Below are positions 58,301 to 64,000 of a DNA stretch of 64,000 nucleotides, in pieces. The notes beneath the pieces are model-generated. The model ran no database searches. It had not been told where the DNA came from and saw only the letters and a program-made list of their open reading frames with translations. Source of the DNA: Mesocentrotus franciscanus (lineage: Eukaryota; Echinodermata; Echinoidea; Camarodonta; Strongylocentrotidae); NCBI GenBank assembly GCA_037976565.1, contig CP137683.1, positions 6,550,321-6,614,320 of the forward strand. The letters run 5' to 3'. The first letter of the stretch is position 1, and each line of letters opens with the position of its first letter. The position numbers were made by a program, and so were the translations under genes.

Positions 58301-59640
58301 TACTCTATCAAAATATGAAAAATTGGGGTCCAGGTGCATCCCAAAGAACTATAAAGGATTTTGTATAAGCATGGTTTTGACAAGTGTTACGGATATACCA
58401 AAACATTTCCCTTAGCGATTACACATGAACGGAAAATGAATTCTCAAATCCCACTTTGCAAGTGAAATATGAGCATGATCCCGGCATCTGATCGAAAAAA
58501 AAGTGCACACTTGTGATAGCTTATTGCCTCAGCTACAACATACTCAAAGCTAAGCGAAAACCAAACTAAAACGACGGAGATATTGCTCGCGAAAGACGGG
58601 AATGTAGAATCCAGTTTTGAAAAAAGTCATGTCCCATAGAGAATACAAAGTGAAAAATTGACATGCCTCCTTCAATTGCACAAATACGCCATGATGCCTT
58701 TGTCAAAATGAAAAATTGTGAATACTGTATTTGTAGTGAATTGTCTCAGCTAGATCATATCAAAATTTGGAAGAAAATTGATCAGTATTTACAGAGATAC
58801 AATCAATTTTCCAAAAATATGCTGATGTCATAATATGCAAATTAAAATTTTGAGTTTAGAGGCCATTATGATGACGTCATGAGTTATTGAGGGTCAAATG
58901 AGACATGAAATCATATCTCCGACTCATAATCTATCTAAATATGAAATAAAAATTGGGAGTTCCCATCCATTCTGAAGAGTTACAATGTATTTTGTATAGG
59001 CATGTTTTTGCCCATATATGCTATGTATTACAAGAGCTGCGCGCACGGACATTTATCTTGAACGGACGCTCATCTTGTTATTAATGGTCATAAAGAGATA
59101 AACATGGTATCAAATTGTTCGAAAAAATATTGGAATTATCATGAAAGAAAAAAAAATGGCGATTCTATGTTGTGTAATGGTGTTACGCGCAAAAGCGCGC
59201 GCGCATGTGCGTGTGCGCGATTTTTGTAAAATGCTTAAATGGCCTGAAACGTATGCAAAATGTATTTAAGACGATTTGGAGCATTTTGAAATTTTGCGCG
59301 CGCATTGACGCGCGGTAGTACGCGTACGCGCGTTTTTACCTGAAATTGACTGACGGATATTGACCTTGATCATGATAAATATGAGTGAGAAATGATTTTC
59401 CGTTATGAGGATATGATCATGAGTTGATTTTCAGAAAATTTCACAAAATGGCGCCTAGATGACGTCATCAGTCAAGGTCAAGGTTGAAAACCTTAGCGTT
59501 TCCTCCATATGCCTATACATATGTGTGCCAAATTTCAAGACATATGATTGAGCCATTTTCAAATTATCTTGCTAACAAAAAAGTGTTGGAAATAAGAAAA
59601 TAAAGAATAATAATAATAAAGGTAATTTTAACGAAAACAT

Positions 59641-60023
59641 AAGGTGGTCTGTATTATATACAGCCCACCTAATAAATAATAAATAAAGGCAATTTTAACA
59701 AATTATAAGGTGGTCTGTATGATATACAGCCCACTAACTATGGAGTGTGTCTGTATGATATACAGCCCACCTAATAATAAAGGCAATTTTAACGAAAACA
59801 TAAGGTGGTTCGTGATTATATACAGCCCACCTTAATAATAATAATATAATAGTAATAGTAATAATTAGTGGTCTGTCGGTACGACAGATCACTATTGATT
59901 TCGTCAAATTCTTTTTATATAGGTGGTCTGTTCAGTTCGACAGATCACCTATTTTTTTGTTTCAGAATTTTCTTTCTTTATTTATTCTTTATTAGGTGGT
60001 CTGTCGATATCGACAGATCACCT
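59641..60023. repeat. Cluster of seven short near-perfect palindromes
   Basis: Copies at 59641-59670, about 59706-59734, 59744-59772, 59802-59832, 59867-59893, 59921-59950 and 59994-60023. The first four follow 'aggtggtctgta...tacagcccacct'; the last three follow 'aggtggtctgtc...gacagatcacct'. Single copies occur at unit ends in the array (51886, 53566, 56591). Spacers are AT-rich. Confidence 0.9.
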
Positions 60024-60164
60024 ATTGTTTTTGTCAGAATTTTTCTTCTTATTTATTTTTTATTTATTTCTCCCCCTTGTTCAGAGGATAACTCAAGATC
60101 GCTTAGTTTCAATTTCTTTCAATTTTGGCATGAGTCATATTTATAGCCATTGTCATGAGACGTG

Positions 60165-60686
60165 ACAGGAACATTTTCAAGGTCATCAAGTCTTCATGAC
60201 GTCATCCAGGCGCCATTTTGTGTTTTTTTTTGGACTTCAAACTCACGATCATATCTTCATAACGGAAAGTCATTTATTCTATATTTATCATGATTAAGGT
60301 CAATATCCGTCCGGTCAATTTCGTAAAAAAACGCGCGCATGCGTACGTCTGCGCGTGAGCGCGCAAGAATTTAAATCCACCAAAATCACTTTTTATTCAA
60401 ATGAGAGTACGTTTCAGGCAATTTAAGCATTTTCAAAATTCGCGCGCGCACTTATACGCGCGCGTTTTCGCGCGTATTGGCATTTTTGCAACATCGCATC
60501 ACCAAATTTTTTCTGTCATCATATTTGGCACATTTTTCCAAGCATTTTGATACCTTGTTTAACTTTTTCTTACCAGTAATAACGCAATGAGCGTCCGTCA
60601 AAGATAACAGCACCCGCGGACCGCGCCATTCTATCCACAATACACAGGCAACATGCCTATACAAAACTCATTGTAACTCTTCAGAA
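60165..60686 (-). repeat. Inverted partial array unit
   Basis: Reverse complement of the 3' part of the array units: 'atgacgtcatccaggcgcca', 'ggtcaatatccgtccggtca', C/G-alternating stretches and 'aacatgcctatacaaaa'. More diverged than plus-strand units are from each other. It runs into the assembly gap. Confidence 0.85.
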
Positions 60687-61186
60687 NNNNNNNNNNNNNN
60701 NNNNNNNNNNNNNNNNNNNNNNNNNNNNNNNNNNNNNNNNNNNNNNNNNNNNNNNNNNNNNNNNNNNNNNNNNNNNNNNNNNNNNNNNNNNNNNNNNNNN
60801 NNNNNNNNNNNNNNNNNNNNNNNNNNNNNNNNNNNNNNNNNNNNNNNNNNNNNNNNNNNNNNNNNNNNNNNNNNNNNNNNNNNNNNNNNNNNNNNNNNNN
60901 NNNNNNNNNNNNNNNNNNNNNNNNNNNNNNNNNNNNNNNNNNNNNNNNNNNNNNNNNNNNNNNNNNNNNNNNNNNNNNNNNNNNNNNNNNNNNNNNNNNN
61001 NNNNNNNNNNNNNNNNNNNNNNNNNNNNNNNNNNNNNNNNNNNNNNNNNNNNNNNNNNNNNNNNNNNNNNNNNNNNNNNNNNNNNNNNNNNNNNNNNNNN
61101 NNNNNNNNNNNNNNNNNNNNNNNNNNNNNNNNNNNNNNNNNNNNNNNNNNNNNNNNNNNNNNNNNNNNNNNNNNNNNNNNNNNNNN
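60687..61186. other. Assembly gap, exactly 500 N
   Basis: A run of N from 60687 to 61186. The round size suggests a placeholder rather than a measured length. The ORFs drawn through it are meaningless. Confidence 0.99.
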
Positions 61187-61189
61187 GGG

Positions 61190-61680
61190 TTCGCCCTGCG
61201 ACATTTAGCAACTTTTAGCGATGTTTAGCGACAATTAGCAAAATTTAAGCGAATGTTTGCGAAAGCTGGTTGGCGAATATTAGCAACTGTAAGCAAATGT
61301 TAGCGACAGTTTTCGCGAATATTAGCAACTATTTGTGAATGTTTGGGACCTTTGCTAACTCCTGGTACTCAATGGGTCGATTTTATATAGGAACCATATG
61401 GTAACGTGGTCGCTAGCATTGGTGAATCAAAAGAACTTCAGTGACACCGTCTTACAACCATTTGCAAAGGCTTACTACTGTTTGCAAACGCTTACGACTG
61501 TTTTGCAAATGCTTGCAACTGTTCGCGGAAAGAAAATGCAAAGAAATTTTGAACATGTTCAAAATTTTTCATGACAATGAAAACTTTCTTGAAACCCTTT
61601 ACAAAACTTTTGCAACCTTTTACGAACCCTGGCCAAACCCAAACCCACGTTCGCAAGCACTCGCCGCTCAGTGAGATACC
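61190..61680. repeat. Minisatellite with two opposed halves
   Basis: 61196-61350 repeats short phrases such as 'tttagcgac', 'attagcaac' and 'gcgaatgtt'; 61450-61670 has related phrases in the opposite sense ('ttgcaaacgcttac', 'cgttcgcaagc'). The whole is about 480 bp with a unique-looking centre. The ORF 61441-61674 follows the repeats. Confidence 0.6.
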
Positions 61681-61689
61681 CCTTTAAAG

Positions 61690-62250
61690 CTAATCAAGGT
61701 TCGGTTCACTTCAATGAAAAACAACATTTATTCCTTCTTTTTGTTACAATCATAAGATTGAGTACAAAAGCATTCAGATACAACTGAGGAGGCATGGCCC
61801 CAGAAAATCAAAACGGATAGGGGATGCCCATTTACAAAAACGCCTTCCAAAAATGTGTACCATGTATTTACTTTTCCTAACATAACTACACACATTGTAG
61901 TTATGTTAGGATAGAGAATGACAGGAGAAGGGGTAAAATCACCTTGAGATGATATATTGAGGTATAAATCTGTGAAAATGTTTTTAAATGTTTGAAAGTT
62001 TGTAGAGTTCATTGAGAGGTTGATGGTATTGATGGTACTTATAGGATAATAGTTAATTTGTATTATCATTAGTTTTGTATTGTATTGCATTGTGATAGAT
62101 GTAAATTCCCCTGTCATCATCTAAATTCCTATATGGCTTCCTTTCTTTTCTGTAACCACGTCAAATTTCACAAATTAGTTGGTTAAAAGCTACGTAAGTT
62201 TTCTGTATTCAAAGGTGACCAAGTCCCTACTTCATTCTTAATATTTACTT
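61690..62250 (-). other. Unassigned stretch, possible retroposon 3' end
   Basis: On the minus strand it ends with 'aataaatgttgtttttcatt', which resembles a polyadenylated tail. The 130-codon minus ORF (62120-61728) matches no family I know. It contains a 14-bp perfect hairpin at 61876-61910 ('cctaacataactac', 7-nt loop). Confidence 0.3.
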
Positions 62251-62254
62251 TGAC

Positions 62255-62370
62255 TGACCGTATTACCTCTTGTGCTATGTTTCAGGTCTCATCAGCGCCT
62301 TTGATTAGGCAACTAGATATTGGCGCTTTATAAATACCTGGATTGGATTGGATTGGGTTGGATTGCCCCA
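62255..62370 (+). mobile_element. CR1/L2-style retroposon tail
   Basis: 'ggcaactagatattggcgct' followed by 'ttataaatacctgg' and (attgg)n is the 3' tail type also seen at 27620-27680 with a different terminal microsatellite. No protein part is attached. Confidence 0.6.
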
Positions 62371-63018
62371 TCCATATTTGTGGGCAAAACCTGACTGTAG
62401 CTATTGCTCTTTGTACATTAAATATGTAACAAATGAAAGCATTGTAAAGTTGTAAACATGTTAATACGCATAGCTTCTGTATGAGGCTATTGATATATCA
62501 CCTGTGTAAATGTATACATTATTTCAATAACATTTGCTATTTTTTGTGGGGATAATAGTGCAATACATTCCATTCAAAGTATACAATCAGATCGGTTTAT
62601 TGTACATAGGTCATGCTGAAATATAATAGTGTAATGAAGAAAAATTACCATGTAGTAAATATGATGTCAGGAACACGATGTCAGTTTGCTGCAATTCAAG
62701 ATTTGCTGTGGTGACAATTGTTCCGGGCTTTATTTTATGAAAATGTAGGGATAGGGTTAAGGTTAGGGTTAAGGTTAGATTAATATTTAAGTGAGATTGA
62801 GGGTTAGATATAGTATTGGTCCAGGATTGAAGTTAGGAAATCATTTAGTGTTGGGAACTATTGTGAAGCAATTTTGTAGGAGCATGTGTCACAAAACCCA
62901 ATTTTACTCACATTTTGTAAGAGGTATTATACTATAGTATACATCATGGAATACCCAAACAAAGTCTGTTTTATATGTGCTTTATTTTTTGTTTGGTGTG
63001 CATGTTGATATCTCTGAC
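62371..63018. other. AT-rich, nothing further recognised
   Basis: Apart from the telomere-like stretch no gene, exon or repeat partner was seen. Confidence 0.5.
62753..62815 (+). repeat. Short degenerate telomere-like stretch
   Basis: 'agggttaaggttagggttaa' and nearby 'gagggttag' resemble (TTAGGG)n with substitutions. Only about 60 bases, so an interstitial remnant at best. Confidence 0.4.
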
Positions 63019-63082
63019 TGTAGTAGTAGTAGCAGTAGCAGTAGCAGTAGCAGTAGCAGGAGGAGGAGGAGGAGGAGGAGGA
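63019..63082. repeat. (agtagc)n / (agg)n microsatellite
   Basis: Trinucleotide runs that create the poly-Ser and poly-Arg ORF at 62977-63258, which is therefore not credible as a gene. Confidence 0.95.
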
Positions 63083-64000
63083 GAACAGTTTTATTAGAAC
63101 AACTGCGAAATGGTAGCCGAGAGCTAAATTACATTGGAAGTTTTACAAGCTCAGTTTTAAAAAGCATTTCAACAAAACTTAGATATAGACAAGTACAAAT
63201 AATACACAGTAAAATAGATCACAACTTATTACATATCCCATACTTGCAAACAAATTGATGATACAAATAGAATAGTTTCGTCATTATTATTATTTTTGTA
63301 ATTATTGCTAAGTGAGGTATATTTATATTTTGAATAGAAATTGAGGCTGATTAATTGAGTTTATGACAAGTAAATACTGAAGATTTGTTTGATTTCGAAC
63401 CATAATAAAATGCAAATTGAATGCCTATTCATAATACACACAATAATTATATGAAGATTCATCATAGAAACATAATTAAACAAAACTGAAAGAGAAAGAA
63501 AGTGTCAGGGAGAGAACAATTTAAAGAGAGAGTGTTAAGTTAGAAAAAAGAAGAAGGAAGAAATACAAAAGAGGAGAGAGGGGTGGCATGAGAAGAATGG
63601 AACAGATGGAACTGCGAAGACATGATGAAGAAGAATGATGATGAAAGTAAGACAACAGAGGGGAAAGCGATTGTGTGTATAAGTCGGTTCGTAGTTCCTT
63701 ATGTTGTAATGAGGGCATGCGATGATGAAGCATAGCAAGAGCGACAATTTGATGGTGTAGGAGTGAGTGAGGGGGCCCATAGGGTGTCATATCATCTTCT
63801 TTTGCTTTCTTCCACTTCTCATCTTCCTTGATTTTCTGTTTTTCCTTTTCCTCCGTCATTTTCCCTTCAATATCCCCTTCAATATTTGGTTAGGCCTCCC
63901 ATCTGCAACACCAGAGGGTGGGGGGTGACCTCGCTATTCATAACGTGTAACTTCCTATATAAAACACGAAGGGGGTCACTATTTATGAAGGCATAAGGAC
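63083..64000. other. AT-rich then purine-rich sequence to window end
   Basis: 63490-63680 is rich in 'gagagaaag' and 'gaagaag'; the minus ORF 63859-63521 is low complexity (Lys/Glu start, Ser/Leu end) and not supported. Near the end 'gggtgacctcgctattcataacgtg' and 'gggggtcactatttatgaag' are imperfect direct repeats of each other. Confidence 0.5.

Larger units (their letters stand above)
47099..59620 (+). repeat. 12.5-kb tandem array, eight units of 1.17-1.88 kb
   Basis: Units begin 'ctagacatgtaatacttgtt' plus a small hairpin ('acttgtt...aacaagt') and 'ataggtgggctg', near 47099, 48899, 50253, 51924, 53598, 54777, 56656 and 57824. The 3' part (about 1.05 kb) is common to all, while the first part varies. 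Each complete 3' part has up to three TGACGTCA palindromes or near-palindromes, a C/G alternation such as 'acgcgcgaaaacgcgcgcgc', and 'gtcaaggtcaaggttg'. Several 5' parts have 'tgacctttgaccc'. A 61-codon ORF (MRHEIISPTHNLSKYEKN...) recurs but is frameshifted in one unit and not otherwise favoured. No protein function is visible. Confidence 0.9.

Noticed and set aside
59641..60023. CRISPR-like array (palindromic repeats with spacers)
   Set aside because: Eukaryotic context, repeats not identical, spacers are related AT-rich sequence rather than unique, and no cas genes.
60668..61211. ORFs of about 177 codons
   Set aside because: They consist of undetermined N bases in the assembly gap.
62977..63258. 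Poly-Ser/poly-Arg protein
   Set aside because: Produced by (agtagc)n and (agg)n microsatellites.

Overview
The window is AT-rich, repeat-dense eukaryotic DNA with spliced genes, LINE relics, a DIRS-like (tyrosine-recombinase) retrotransposon, many non-autonomous DNA transposons and long satellite-like arrays. An invertebrate-type (i-type) lysozyme and the retroelement mix suggest a marine invertebrate, most likely an echinoderm (sea urchin-like). That placement is inference. Only three loci look like host genes: two paralogous, apparently intronless, Ig-like type I membrane proteins (4085-4816 and 40343-41383, both +) and two exons of a lysozyme gene (29220-27693, -). One further minus-strand exon candidate lies near 20.1-20.2 kb. 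Nearly everything else is mobile or repetitive.

Layout. About 5 kb of ancestral sequence recurs three times in the same order and orientation. Unit U1 runs from about 105 to 13680, U2 from about 13684 to 42080, and U3 from 42081 to at least 47095. U1 and U2 each carry one Ig-like gene; U3 runs into a tandem array before a gene is reached. The units differ in length because of later insertions. U1 gained a cluster at 398-1734, a 354-bp satellite array (5050-8765), a DIRS-like element (9066-11469) and a LINE end. U2 is broken at 15343/34075 by 18.7 kb that begins with LINE endonuclease sequence, ends with LINE reverse transcriptase sequence, and contains the lysozyme exons and nested transposons. 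U2 was also hit by a 3.7-kb hAT-like element (35372-39058).

From 47.1 to 59.6 kb there is an eight-unit tandem array (1.2-1.9 kb per unit) with no convincing coding capacity. It is followed by a cluster of short near-perfect palindromes, an inverted partial unit and a 500-N assembly gap (60687-61186). The last 3 kb holds minisatellite, retroposon tails, a short telomere-like stretch and microsatellites.

Several transposon boundaries can be read directly because target-site duplications (TSDs), and sometimes an empty site in a paralogous copy, are present in the window. The nesting order is therefore well supported even though superfamily names are tentative. The most biologically interesting signals are the mosaic Ig-like receptor pair (in-frame loss of a whole N-terminal domain and a swapped membrane segment between conserved flanks), the lysozyme exons lodged in the insertion that splits one receptor unit, and the 47-60 kb array with repeated CRE, direct-repeat and Z-DNA-prone motifs ending in a palindrome cluster.
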